A stretch of DNA of 64,000 nt from Turnera subulata (GCA_028386065.3 JAKUCV010002086.1:283746-347745), one strand, 5' to 3'. Positions 11,097-22,906 are shown, counted from the stretch's first letter. Numbers and translations: made by a program. Notes: generated by a model not told the origin, from the letters alone.

Positions 11097-11473
11097 AAAA
11101 TATTAAAAAACAGAATTAAAAAAATTATAAAATTAATTAATAATAAACAAAAAATAAAAAACATAAAATGAGTCATTTTTAAAATATAAGTCATAAAAAT
11201 AAATAGAAAAATTCTATTATTATGAATAAAAACATTAATACAAAAAATAGAATATAAATCATAAAAATAGATATAAAATATTTAATAATAATTAATTTTA
11301 TAATTTAAACATCATAATTGAGTCCTAAAATAAAAAATAACAGAAAAAATTAAAAAATATATAAAAAATAAAAGAGACCACAAAAAATATTATATAAAAT
11401 AATAATATAAAGAATAATTAATTTATGAAATGAAAAATTAACAAATTAAAAGACATAAAAAATTAAAACATAC

Positions 11474-11621
11474 CTTTGCATCAATTAAACTTATATCTAT
11501 GCTAATAAGGAAGTTCTATAATTTTTTATTCAAGGATTCCCACAATCTCGAAACTCTAACTTGATTTTTTCATAAATCATTCTCAGGAGTCAATTCATCC
11601 AAAGCTTTATTATTGGTTTTC
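11474..11621 (-). pseudogene. Degenerate exon of an RPA70/DUF223-like DNA-binding protein
   Basis: A CAG acceptor on a T-rich tract precedes the exon and a GTATGT donor follows it. One frame reads ALDELTPENDL, then after a stop RVSRLWESLNKK, then LISIDISLIDAK. The order RVRVSRLW...LLSIDMILIDAKG is typical of the first OB fold of plant RPA70-like (DUF223) proteins, which are often carried by Helitrons. At least two stops and frame irregularities show it is dead. Confidence 0.5.
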
Positions 11622-12053
11622 CTGCACTAACAAAAAAAAAAATGATTAAAATGGATTGAAAAAATAAAAAAATATAAAAACAAATAGGATGCTTAATTAT
11701 GAGAGATAAAATAACTTTAATATTATATCAACATTCATATGTATGCAAATAGAAACAAAACAAAGATGGAATTAGAGAGAATGAGTGAATTATAGAGAAA
11801 CTGTATCACATATAGAGACTATTATAGAGAAAAAACAAAATAAGGAAGGATTAAAAGGAAATGAATGAATGATAGAGAAACTATATCACATACAGAGACT
11901 ATTATTTCACATACACAAACAGAGACTGTATCCGTATTTATAGAGAGATGATGGGATTTTTGAAGAGATGCCCGATAAAAAAATAAAAATAATAAAGGTT
12001 AGTAGAGTATAATATAATTCTTATCAGATAACAATAATATAATAAATTACATA

Positions 12054-12076
12054 ATATATATATATATATATATATA
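12054..12076. repeat. AT dinucleotide microsatellite
   Basis: An uninterrupted TA run of about 22 bp in AT-rich DNA. Longer ones occur at 19503-19535 (E3 LTR) and 27890-27922 (E4 LTR). Confidence 0.9.
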
Positions 12077-12309
12077 ATAATCTCTACGTGTGAATTTTCT
12101 TTTGAACAATTTGAGTGTGACTGAAATTTTTTTAAAAGAATATAATTAAGATCAGATTCATCAATTTAAATAAAAAGAGTTTTATCCTTAACTTTATCGA
12201 TTAGAAACTCTGGATATCAGTCTAATGAAAAAAAATATATATAATACCAATATCTGCGTGTGAAGTTTCTTTTGAACAATTTGGGTGTGTCTGGAATTCT
12301 TTTTAAAAG

Positions 12310-12480
12310 GGTAAAAAAGATTTTTATGTCCTTTCAGTTTGTCGATTTCGCATTAGTTGTCCCTCTCTGTTTATTTTTAGTCAACTTGTCCCTAAGTCCT
12401 ATTTTACCAGGATATATTGTCCTTTTTCCATGCTATAGTCGGTAACTTGATATGGTGATGGCACATGTTTGGCGGAGCCC
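12310..12480 (+). repeat. Left terminal inverted repeat of the MULE-like element
   Basis: It aligns, reversed, with 22320-22474. Shared landmarks in order are TGTCCTT, TTTGTCGATTTCGCATT, GTCCCTC, GTCCCTAA, TTTACCAG and TGTCCTTTTT. Confidence 0.6.
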
Positions 12481-12675
12481 ACAGTCTAACTATTTTTTTA
12501 TTATTTTAAACCTTTTTTTTTCTAAATATTACTTTCTAAAAATTTTAATTTAAACTTTTCAAACATTTATAAAAAATTAAAAATAATCATGTTTAACTTG
12601 AAACATAAAATCCATGGTGTTTTGACCTAAACGGTTGACTGCTTGGCATTAATTTGTGAAACGATGCCATTTAAT

Positions 12676-15525
12676 TGAAACGCCCCGACCCGCAATTTAC
12701 CAGCCTCAGTAAATACGTGCCGGAACTGTACAACGGTAAATATAACACGAAACATAGCCTAATGGCCCAAAGATAATATCAATGAATAAATCAAAGAAAT
12801 CGGCCCAACGGCCCAATGTCATGTCATAAACATCAAGAATCTGGCCCATCGGCCCAACATCAAAACATGTCACCCAAACCTGGGGCAAAATATAGCATAG
12901 CGGAAGCATTTAAAGTCAATATCATCATATGCAAAACCTGATGCAAACTAATGGATCCGAGTCCTGCCCGAGGGATAATGCCGCAGCCTGTCTGGAATGC
13001 ATCATACCTGAACCACAAATAACTCAACCTACTGGATGAAAGCCCGCAGGTGAGGGGTGAGTCCGAAGTGTCCACCAACCATGGATAAACGATCAATATG
13101 CAACACTATAAAATACTCAAGGTCGAAAACAGGCATAACAACCAAACACACCAAGCCAAAAGACTCGATCCAAAACTGGTCCAAGACCAAAAAAACTTAA
13201 ACAAAAATCCAATTTCCAATTTTATCTTTCCGGGCCCCTTCACTGATATGCTAGGGGTCAGACCTGGTTCTCAACATATTTCAGGTGCCAGATCAAAACC
13301 AAGAGAGCCCAGGGATCTACAACCCAAAATAGTAACCCAGGGATAGACATCCAAAATATAATCACGGGATAGACATCCCAAGCATAGACATGCTTATCAC
13401 AAGTAACCCAGATCATGGCCACCACAAAACAGTCTTAAACCATGAGTCGTACCACTACTTACCACGTGACAATTATATCATCATCATCCAAAACCAAATT
13501 TCAGGGATCAACATCCCTAACCAAAACACGGGGATTGACATCCCCAATCCAAAACCGAGGATCGACATCCTTATCATAATTTATTATTCAATCCATTATA
13601 CTTTATACCAAAAAGACATAGTGTTAAACACCTAAAAACTCAATGCATGGGGATAAACATCCCAAAATCAAATCATGGGGATAAACATCCCAAAACTCAA
13701 TCAAGGCATTGGGATAAACATCCCAAATCAAACCACAGCAAATGCAACAATCAATAGTGCAACAATCATCAAACACAACAAACAAGTAATATAGGCACAT
13801 ATTGAAGGAAATCCATCCTCACCTTAGCCGATTACTTAACTCTAAAGACAATGACCGGCCCAAAGCGGGCTCCTCGGAAAACTGCCCGATATCAAAACCT
13901 AAACCACAAAACAACATGCTCACATAAATGCACATAATCGGTATGCTATGAAGCCATAAATTGTAAATTAAACTCATCTGTAAAACATCTCGATTATATA
14001 TATATATATTATCATGAAATTATCCTTTTATTATAATTAAACTTTTTTCCAAAAATATCTCGTATGTATATAAGGTTACAAAAATATATTTCCAAAGCTA
14101 TTAAATCAGAATATTTCATTAAATAATATACTTTTTTTCAAAATTAATAAACAACATAATTTTTCTGGAAGTTATATCATATATATGTATTTTTCCCAAA
14201 GTTATTTCCATAGAGTATATTACTTGCCAAAATATAATTACCAAATATTATTATTTATCAAAAAAAATATATATATAAAATAATCATTTGCTATATATAA
14301 TCTTTACGAAAAATATATATTCATAAAAACTTATTCTGAAAATAAATACAAATTAACAAATAGGTACTTTTATTTTCTAAAGACAAATTACATTAAAAGA
14401 AACAATTATATAACAACATAATTATATATATTTCCAGAAATATTAACTATGTATATATATTTTCAGAAAATATCCCTTTTTATTTTTATTTAATTTTAGC
14501 AGATTATAAATATATATAAGTATGTATATATGTTTTTTTTTTTAGAAAAACCGGACTGGGCCTTTTCATGGTGCATGTTTGGGTTAAAGTCTGGACCAAA
14601 CCAACAGCCCACAGCCTAGTCCAGCATTTACCATCAGCCCATCAACTCCATCCCAAACAAAAACGGGTCAGACCCACCCAAACCATTTGACCCATTCGCA
14701 CATCCGGGTCATCTTCATCTGCTCACCTAAACGGGAAGCGACGACACTGGTGCGGGACGAGGCGGTGACAGGCACGAGCAGGGGCGACGGTGACGCGGTC
14801 GGCTGTTGGTGCTGGAGGTGTCGACGGCCGGCTGCTACGGTTGCAGACGGGGCGGCAGCGAGGAGGTCAGGTCTGGTCGCAAGCAGAAGAGAGGCAACCT
14901 CGGGATGGCTAGGCGAGCGAGGCAGGCTCGGCAGAGGGCGACGACGCGGCAGGGAGGTGCAAGCATGCGAGTCGCAGAAGGGGGTGAGGAGAATGGTGAG
15001 GAGGAAGGAGAAGATGGTGACGGCGGCGAGGGAAGAGGGAGGAAAAGAGAAAGAAGGTTGCAGGTGAAACTTTGCAGAGGAAAGGATGAAGATGTGGAGG
15101 CTGGTATCGCGTGTGATTTGGAAAGGTAGGAATAAAAAAAAAACAAGTGATAAAGCATGCAGGGCACTGGTATAGCACGGGTACACAGGAAGAAGGTGGA
15201 GCACAGGCGACACAGGCGGCAACCCTGCATAATTGAGCTGCCTCAATTATGCAGGCGTGTCCAGTCCGGACCAGAAAATAACTGATGTACCCACTTAATT
15301 ATATTTCTGGTCTGCTCCGTCACGGTTAACCTGATTTTTCTGAGGATTCCGGGACCCGAAAAATTCACAGAAAATTCTTGAGTGTGGGAAAAACCTCGGT
15401 TTCGAAAAAAATGATGCCCGATTTACCTTGAATTAATTACCCAAGATTAAATTCAAAGGTAAATCACTGTATAAAGAATTTTACAATCCCGGTAAAAATA
15501 CCAAATTTTTACCCGGGCTGTTACA
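12676..15525 (-). repeat. 3' LTR of E3 (2850 bp)
   Basis: On the plus strand it reads TGAAACGCCCCGACCC to GGGCTGTTACA. A perfect 14-bp stem hairpin (CCTGCATAATTGAG, 4-nt loop, complement) lies at 15224-15255. The GC-rich block (14690-15130) contains a 192-aa minus-strand ORF (14668-15246) with a donor-like GTGAGC at 14721-14726. Compared with the other LTR it lacks about 270 bp near the GC-rich block. Repeated GGGAT-ACATCCC units occur at 13330-13740. Confidence 0.8.
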
Positions 15526-15560
15526 TTGTACCCACCTTAAAAAGAATTTCGTCCTCGAAA
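15526..15560 (-). other. Polypurine tract region, E3
   Basis: On the minus strand: GAATTCTTTTTAAGGTGGGT-like sequence immediately before the LTR start, as in the Tekay element. Confidence 0.6.
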
Positions 15561-15669
15561 TTCCGTCTTATCCGTGGGTCCTACCACGATAAGCTTCTGG
15601 TATACTCTACCAGGTGTCCAAACTCAACGCGAGATACCGCTTATACCCTTAAGCGACTTCTCCTCCGCT

Positions 15670-15676
15670 TATTTAA
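15670..15676 (+). promoter_or_regulatory. TATA box for antisense ORFa (E3)
   Basis: TATTTAA 40 nt upstream of the ORFa ATG. About 30 nt further upstream is the dyad CGCTTATACCCTTAAGCG (about 15638-15655), conserved in E1 and E2. Confidence 0.45.
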
Positions 15677-15709
15677 TCGAACCTCATGACTGAGAACTCA
15701 GTCCCAGCC

Positions 15710-16087
15710 ATGGACTCTCCACTGAGAACAAGAACCACCTCAGACTCCGAGGATAACAGCTACATCGGTGGTACTGCTTTCCCAACAAGCTCTGATGACG
15801 AACCTCCCAAGAAGCGGTTCAAGACAGATACCATCAGTCTGAAGGAAGATGTGGTGGTCTCCCCAAGACGGCGAAAGAAGCGTGATGGCAGAGAAGCTGA
15901 TGATCGGAAGAGCAAAGCAACGGCTGAAAGCAGCACTTCACTGCAGACACTATCGCAACTGAACGTCTTACTGAGGAAGATCAGCTCGGCGGTGATGCAG
16001 ATAGAACAGGCATGTGCGAAACTCTTTCCTCACATGAAAAACATCCAAAAACTTGTAAAAGACCTTGAGAAGCAAGTAACTCCTTAG
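15710..16087 (+). CDS. ORFa, E3 copy: small nuclear-type coiled-coil protein
   Basis: 125 aa, open throughout. An upstream in-frame ATG exists at 15686, but the start at 15710 is shared by all copies. Residues 10-32 are acidic and Ser/Thr-rich. Basic clusters at 32-38 (PPKKRFK) and 52-58 (PRRRKKR) resemble bipartite nuclear signals. Residues 60-76 are charged. Residues 77-122 form a leucine/isoleucine-spaced amphipathic helix, probably a coiled coil. It would be the first gene of the antisense pair, starting beside the polypurine tract. An AATAAA lies 33 nt after the stop. No known family is recognised; a DNA-binding or gag-like role is only speculation. Confidence 0.6.
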   Translation: MDSPLRTRTTSDSEDNSYIGGTAFPTSSDDEPPKKRFKTDTISLKEDVVVSPRRRKKRDGREADDRKSKATAESSTSLQTLSQLNVLLRKISSAVMQIEQACAKLFPHMKNIQKLVKDLEKQVTP

Positions 16088-16119
16088 AGTACTTCTTTTC
16101 TATTGTAAAACTGTTATGA

Positions 16120-16125
16120 AATAAA
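16120..16125 (+). terminator. Poly(A) signal after antisense ORFa (E3)
   Basis: AATAAA within GAAATAAATAAAAC, 33 nt past the ORFa stop. A matching AATAAATAAAATAAG follows the ORFa 3' end remnant in E4 near 24390. Confidence 0.45.
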
Positions 16126-16796
16126 TAAAACAAGCTTTCTTCTTAAATCAAAACTCTTATGTTACGAAATCTCAAGTTAAACAGAAAAACAAAACATCTC
16201 AAAGCAGAACAAAAATCAACAATAAGGATATAAAATCAAACATAAGGAAGCTAAAAACAAAACTCGTTTAACAAATTCAAAACATAAAGAAGTTGACAAA
16301 ACATATTTTCATGATCTGCGCTCATATCGGTCGTAAACATCCTCGATCCCGAGAAACGTAACATGCACAGCTAACGGTGAAGTCGGTTTCCCTCGTGAAA
16401 AAGACATTCGTTAACTCGCAACACGAGAACATCCTGTGTCCCTCGAAAGAAAAGATATCCACCTGTCCACAAGCTAAAAAAAACGTCTTCCAGACATCGT
16501 ATCCCTCCACGATGTCCAAACAGGTGTAACCTTGTCGCACATGCACTCCACTCGAGGTATGGTCCTATCAATCTAGCCACAACGGTCACAGATGCATGTG
16601 ATAAAAGATATAGAAATTATAGAAAAACCATAAAAGAAACGCCAAGGGCGAAAAACACTTGCGTTTGGAGCCCGAAAAACATATAAAGTGATGAAGTAAT
16701 AAATGAGGCAACGACAAATTTTCAAAAAGCAACACCTTGAAGAATGAAAATGGTTTGGAGATTTGTGAAAAGAATCTACTTTTCCTATCCCCGAAA

Positions 16797-17130
<334 letters not shown>

Positions 17131-17167
17131 TGGGGTCTATACTTTGAAAAACAGGTAAACATTTTTC

Positions 17168-17175
17168 TATAAAAG
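17168..17175 (+). promoter_or_regulatory. TATA box for antisense ORFb (E3)
   Basis: TATAAAAG 104 nt upstream of the ORFb ATG, within CATTTTTCTATAAAAGGCA, which is conserved in E4. Confidence 0.55.
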
Positions 17176-17271
17176 GCATACAACGGAAAGCAAAAACCAC
17201 AAAGCATCCAAAAGACAACAAAACGCTCAGACAACGTTCAGAAAAAAAAAAACACGCCGCGTCGAGACAAC

Positions 17272-17955
17272 ATGCCTGCTCCATCGTCCGTCTTTTTCGT
17301 CAAGGGTGCCTCCCTCGGAAGAAGGAATCGATTGGCCAACAGTCTGATCAACGAATGTCCAAAGGAACTACCGAACGAGCTCGGCAGGATGCCTCGTCTG
17401 GTCTTCGTCGACGAACTCTACTCGTCGAGGTTCTTTGTCACTCCCATGGAAGAGACGTTCTTCCTAGGGGACCAAAGCACCCTGAGGACCTCCTTCTACG
17501 GCTCGGCCAATTCCGTCATGTTTTTCATTTCTGAAAGACTTCAGGAATTCAACCTAGAGCCCACTTGCCATTTCCTGGACCAAGACGCCTACTACCAGCT
17601 CTCGATGACTGCCCAAAGCATGCCCAGAGTAACTCGGTTACCCCCAACTTGGCCAAAGGCCCGACTACTGGCGTGGAACTGCAGAGGAATCGCTAGGCGT
17701 TCCCAGGAGTTCTCGCGTACCCTGAGGGACCTGAAGAACCAGTACAAGCCCAACATGGTTCTGCTTACAAAGACCCAGTGGCAGCCTGAAGACGATCACG
17801 GTGTCATCCCACTTCGGTTCCCTCCAGCAAACCTGTTTGAGCTTCCTGGCCAGAACAACACGGGCGGTATGTGGTTCTCGTGGAATGATAGCATCAGGGT
17901 CAACATTAACAATGACCCCAATAGCTTCAGGGTCAATGTTGTACCAAGAAGATGA
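17272..17955 (+). CDS. ORFb, E3 copy: novel domain fused to a partial EEP endonuclease
   Basis: 227 aa, intact. Residues 1-125 are an uncharacterised region (landmarks LGRRNRL, LPNELGRMPRL, VDELYSSRFF, TSFYGSAN). Residues 131-227 resemble the start of a LINE-type endonuclease/exonuclease/phosphatase domain: LLAWNCRG at 132-139, a helix RTLRDLKNQYKP, a strand leading to TKT at 166-168 where the family usually has TET, and GGMWFSW at 198-204. The second half of the fold with the catalytic Asp/His residues is absent and Glu167 is replaced by Lys, so nuclease activity is unlikely. It is antisense to the LTR element. Start chosen by alignment with the other copies. Confidence 0.6.
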   Translation: MPAPSSVFFVKGASLGRRNRLANSLINECPKELPNELGRMPRLVFVDELYSSRFFVTPMEETFFLGDQSTLRTSFYGSANSVMFFISERLQEFNLEPTCHFLDQDAYYQLSMTAQSMPRVTRLPPTWPKARLLAWNCRGIARRSQEFSRTLRDLKNQYKPNMVLLTKTQWQPEDDHGVIPLRFPPANLFELPGQNNTGGMWFSWNDSIRVNINNDPNSFRVNVVPRR

Positions 17956-18193
17956 ATGTTTTTTTTTAATAATAATATCAATGTAATAATAATATTAGTA
18001 ATATTAATAATATTTATGTTTCTGCATATTTATGGCATCAATTACCCCTTATGTGAATGTTCTGTGGCAAGCTGCCGTCCCTCGACTGGATCCATCATGT
18101 ACTAACTAAATGACAAAAATGCAAAATAATAAACATATGGAGCGAGCTATACACGGCAAATAAGCAAAACAATCACCCAAGGACCTACCGCCC

Positions 18194-18205
18194 GCTCCGC
18201 TACAA
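18194..18205 (-). other. Primer-binding site of E3 (one-base variant)
   Basis: TTGTAGCGGAGC on the minus strand, 4 nt from the LTR edge. The intact form TGGTAGCGGAGC is seen in E4 and in the Tekay element. Confidence 0.6.
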
Positions 18206-18209
18206 AAAA

Positions 18210-19500
18210 TGAAACGCCCCGACCCACATTTACCAGCCTTAGTAAACACGTGCCGGAACTGTACAACAGTAAATATAACACGAAACTCAGCCTAATGGCC
18301 CAAAGATAATATCAATAAATAAATCAAAAAAACCAGCCCAACGGCCCAATGTCACGTCATAAACATAAAAAATCTGGCCCATCGGCCGAACATCAAAACA
18401 TGTCACCCAAACCCGGGAACCCAAAATATAGCACAGCGGAAGCATTTAAACTCAATATCATCATATGCAAAACCTGATGCAAACTAATGGATCCGAGTCC
18501 TGCCCGAGGGATAACGCCGCAGCCTGTCTGGAATGCATCATACCTGAACCACAAATAACTCAACCTACAGGATGAAAGCCCGCAGGTGAGGGGTGAGTCC
18601 GAAGTGCCCACCAACCATGGATAGACGATCAATATGCAACATTATAAAATACTCAAGGTAAAAACAGGCATAACAGCCAAACACACCAAACCAAAAGACT
18701 CGACCCAAAATTGGTCCAAGACCAAAAAAACTCAAACAAAAATCCAATTTCCAATTTTATCTTTCCGATCCCCGTCACGGATAAGCTAGGGGTCAGACCT
18801 GGTTCTCAACATATTTTGGGTGCCAGATCAAAACCAAGAGAGCCTAGGGTTCGACATCCCAAAATAGTAACCCAGGGATAGACATCCCAAATATAATCAC
18901 AGGATAGACATCCCAAGCATAGACATGCTTATCACAAGTAACCCAGATCATGGCCACCACAAAACAGTCTTAAACCATCGAGTCGTACCACTACTTACCA
19001 CGTGACAATTATATCATCATCATCCAAAACCAAATCTCAGGGATCAACATCCCTAACCAAAACACGGGGATTGACATCCCCAATCCAAAACCGAGGATCG
19101 ACATCCTTATCACAATTTATTATTTAATCCATTATACTTTATACAAAAAAGTCACAGTGTTAAACACCAAAAAACTCAATGCACGGGGATAAACATCCCA
19201 AAACTCTATCAAGGCACTGGGATAAACATCCCGAATCAAACCACAGCAAATGCAGCAATCAACAGTGCAACAATCATCAAACACAACAACCGAGTAATAT
19301 AGGCACATATTGAAGGAAATCCATCCTCACCTTAGCCGATTACTCAACTCGGAAGACAATGACCGGTCCAAAGCCGGCTCCTCGGGAAACTGCCCGATAT
19401 CAAAACCTAAACCACAAAACAACATGCTCACATAAATGCACATAATCGGTATGCTATGATGCCATAAATTGTAAATTAAACTCATCAGTAAAACTTCTCG

Positions 19501-19537
<37 letters not shown>

Positions 19538-21330
19538 TCATGAAATTATCCTTTTATTATAATTAAACCTTTTTCCAAAAATATCTCGTATGTATATAAG
19601 GTTACAAAAATATATTTTCAAAGCTATTAAATCAGAATATTTCATTAAATAATATTCTTTTTTTCCAAATTAATAAACAACATAATTTTTCTGGAAGTTA
19701 TATCATATATATGTATTTTTACCAAAATTATTTCCATAGAGTATATTACTTGCCAAAATATAATTACCAAATATTATTATTTATCCAAAAATATATATAT
19801 ATATATAAAATAATCATATGCTATATATATTGTTTACCAGAAAATATATATTCATAAAAACTTATTCTGAAAATAAATATAAATTAATAAATAGGTACTT
19901 TTATTTTCTAAAGAAAAATTACATTAAAAGAAATAATTATATAACAACATAATTATATATATTTCCAAAAATATTAACTATGTATATACATTTTCAGAAA
20001 ATATCCCTTTTTTTATTTAATTTTAGCAGATTATAATTATATATATGTACATATGTTTTTTTTTTAGAAAAACTGGACTAGGCCTTATCATGGTGCATGT
20101 TTGGGCTAAGGTCTGGACCAAACCAACAGCCCACATCCTAGCCCAGCATTTACCATCAGCCCATCAACTCCATCCCAAACAAAAACGGGTCAGACCCACC
20201 CAAACCATTTGACCCATTCGCACATCTGGGTCATCTTCATTTGCTCACCTAAATGGGAAGCGACGGCACTGGTGCGGGACGAGGCGGTGATGGGCACGAG
20301 CAGGGGCAGCGGTGACGCGTTCGGCTGCTGGTGCTGGTGCTGGAGGCGTCGACGGCCGACTGCTACGGTTGCAGACGGGGCGGTAGCGAGGAGGTCGGGT
20401 CTGGTCGCAAGCAGAAGAGAGGCAACCTCGGGATGGCTCGGCGAGCGAGGCAGGCTCGGCAGAGGGCGACGGCATGGCAGGGAGGTGCAAGCATGCGAGT
20501 CGCAGAAGGGGGTGCGTAGGACCGCGAGGAGGAAGGAGAAGATGGTGACGGCGGCGAGGGAAGGCCGGCAGCTGCAGCTCGTGGAGGCTGCATCGGCGCG
20601 TGGAAGAGGGAGGAGGTGCGATCTGCAGCAGCGGTCGGCGAGCTGCTGGCTGCGGTGGTGCAAGGGTGCAGACGAAGGAGGAGAGAGGAGAAGAGAGGAG
20701 AGGGGAGGAGCTGGTGGTGGTGGTCTCGGGGCAGTGGTGGTTCCGGTGGTGGCGGATCGGTGTGTGCTGTTTGTGTTATTTTTTTTTCTTTTCTTTGGTT
20801 TTGGTTGCACTGGTAACGAGTTGTAGGAAAAGAGAAAGAAGGTTGCAGGTGAAACTTTGCAGAGGAAAGGTTGAAGATGTGGAGGCTAGTATCGCGTGTG
20901 ATTTGCAAAGGCAGGAATAAAAAAAAACAAGTGATAAAGCATGCTGGGAACTAGTATAGCATGGGTACACAGGAAGAAGGTGGAGCACGGGCGAAACAGG
21001 CAACAACCCTGCATAATTGAGCCGCCTCAATTATACAGGCATGTCCTGTCCGGACTAGAAAATAACTGATGTACCCACTTAATTATATTTCTGGTCTGCT
21101 CCATCACGGTTAACCTGATTTTTCCGAGGATTCTGGGACCCGAAAAATACCAACTTAGGTCCGAAAAATCCACGAGAAAATCCCGAGCGCTGGAAAAACC
21201 TCGGTTTCGAAAAAAATGATGCCCGATTTACCTTGAATTAATTACCCAAGATTAAATTCAAAGGTAAATCACTGTATAAAGACTTTTACAGTCCCGGTAA
21301 AAATACCAAATTTTTACTCGGGCTGTTACG
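18210..21330 (-). repeat. 5' LTR of E3 (3121 bp)
   Basis: Colinear with 12676-15525 apart from an extra stretch of about 270 bp (about 20560-20830) next to the GC-rich block. That block contains a 206-aa low-complexity minus-strand ORF (20190-20810) ending in a donor-like GTGAGC (20243-20248). The hairpin at 21008-21039 has one mismatch. The last base is G where A is expected, a point change in the terminus. Confidence 0.8.
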
Positions 21331-21335
21331 CTAAT

Positions 21336-22300
21336 TATCGGCAGCACACCTCTCTTTCTCCTTTTTTTTTTAAATTTGTCTTCTTCTTCCAATTATTTTC
21401 TCTTCTTCCCCTGTGATTAACGTTGCCACCAACCCCTATTCCTCCTTTCCCAACTATCCTTTCCTTCTTTGTTTTTCTTTCTCCTTCATAATTCCTCAAC
21501 GATTGATGCCTCTTGTCACACCTCAGTCCTTTCTTTTCTACCTCTGCTCTTGTTTTCAAATTCCCCTCTCCTAGTTAATTCCTCTCCCCTTCATCCATGA
21601 CTTCTGCGAACAACAAAGCTACAACCAAACTACTGCTGAAACCAAGCTTCTCTCCCCTCAACACACCCATTTTCTCTCTCCATCTCACCGTTATCTTTTC
21701 CCCCCAAAGAATGTCCTCCTCTGTCGTGCAAGGACTCTGGCACCACCGCTTTGGTGCATCGTCGCCGATCTGCTAAAGGTTGCGCCGCCCATCCTTTTTT
21801 TCTTTTCCCTCTGATGTGTTTGGGTAGAACCCAAATAACTTTATCTTACGGATGTGGGTTTGATTTTGTACTTGTGGGTTTGTTAATGGTGTGGTTATGG
21901 TGTTTGATGGCTTTGGTTGGTGCTCAGATGCGTGTGTGGATTGCGGTGATGGTGATTATTTTGGTGTTTTGTGGGTTGAATTTTTGCTGTGGTTGCGGTT
22001 TCGTCAAAGCAAGGGAGGAGTATGGGTGGCGAGATTGATGAATAGGTCAGTGACAGGTACTTTTGGCAATGACATAAGAAGGACGGCGGCAGAAGAAGGG
22101 TTGGTAGTGATGTGGACAGTAGAGGGTGAGGCGGTGGTGTTGGTTCGGTGATGGTGGCTAGTTCGGGGATGGGTTTTGTCCAAAAACCGAGGATGGGAGA
22201 GGAATGAGGAGTATGGGGGAGAAAATAAAAAGGAAAAAAGAAATATAAAAAAACTGAATTAGAAAAATATGAAAAGGAATAAAGGAATAAAAAATTTGGC
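21336..22300. other. MULE interior: possible captured gene fragment
   Basis: A CT-rich stretch like a plant 5' UTR (21340-21570) leads into sequence of ordinary composition, with a plus-strand ORF of 95 aa (21751-22038, MVHRRRSAKGCAAHPF start) and an overlapping 86-aa ORF. None resembles a known domain. The composition differs from the surrounding AT-rich DNA and fits a Pack-MULE-type capture, but no source gene can be named. Confidence 0.3.
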
Positions 22301-22319
22301 GGCATGGGCCCATGGGACA

Positions 22320-22474
22320 CCTGTCAATTTTATAGCCATCAATCGGCTGTAGGGGGTAAAAAGGACAGGGTGATCTGGTAAATTGTGAGTTTAGGGACAT
22401 ACTGAGTGAAATTGAGTGAAGAGGGACATTAAATGCGAAATCGACAAAGTATAAGGACAGAAAAAACTATTAAC
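22320..22474 (-). repeat. Right terminal inverted repeat of the MULE-like element
   Basis: Reverse complement of the left end at 12310-12480. It is followed directly by the duplicated TCTTTTTAAAAG. Confidence 0.6.
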
Positions 22475-22486
22475 TCTTTTTAAAAG

Positions 22487-22591
22487 ATTATAATTAAGAT
22501 CAGGTTATCAGTACCAATGTTGCGTGTGAATTTTCTTTTGAATAATTTGGGTGTGACTAGAATTCTTTTTAAAAGAGTACAACTAAGATCA
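22487..22591. repeat. Short direct duplication flanking the MITE
   Basis: About 90 bp containing GCGTGTGAATTTTCTTTTGA and TTAAGATCAGGTTA. The same unit occurs twice to the left of the MULE (12085-12165 and 12255-12310), so the MULE inserted in pre-existing repeated DNA. Confidence 0.5.
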
Positions 22592-22906
22592 GGTTATTCT
22601 GGGATAATTATGTTTGTCATTATAGCCAATCAAACTACACCTACAACCCTCCAGATGGCAATAAAAGAAGAGTCCAAAGGCTACACATGGCAATAAAGCA
22701 AGACTCTAAAAATCCTATGTGTCAAAACCTGGTGAGGGATACAGCTTTAAATATATATAATAGATTTAAAGCTGTATCCCTCACCAGGTTTTGACACATA
22801 GGATTTTTGAGGTCTTGCTTTATTGCCATGTGGAGGCTTTGGGTCTTCTTTTATTAGGTGCGGTTTGATTGGCCATAATGAAAAATATAATTATCCCAGA
22901 GTAACC
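22592..22906. mobile_element. Foldback MITE
   Basis: 315 bp. The two halves are nearly perfect reverse complements, from GGTTATTCTGGGATAATTAT at the left to its complement at the right. The centre is an AT-rich spacer (TTTAAATATATATAATAGA) between arms that include AGCTGTATCCCTCACCAGG. The inverted homology continues a few bases outside (AAGAT / ATCTT), so the exact ends and target duplication are uncertain. There is no coding capacity. Confidence 0.85.

Larger units (their letters stand above)
11097..12297 (-). mobile_element. Decayed Helitron-like fragment with an RPA-type exon (copy 1)
   Basis: AT-rich DNA that, read on the minus strand, is colinear with the segments 22907-23476, 29303-29453 and 32935-34114 read on the plus strand. 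It contains a degenerate RPA70-like exon (11474-11621). The short stretch 4789-4813 on the other side of E2 belongs to it as well (TTTTAGGGGTCAAT on the minus strand, an intron repeat also seen near 33833). The high-coordinate end has no clear terminus. I see no Rep/helicase coding region, so this would be a non-autonomous remnant or a decayed gene fragment. Confidence 0.35.

Noticed and set aside
17272..17955. ORFb as the start of a LINE inserted in the element
   Set aside because: It ends in a conserved stop at the same codon in three copies, lacks RT, and has no poly(A) tail or target duplication around it.
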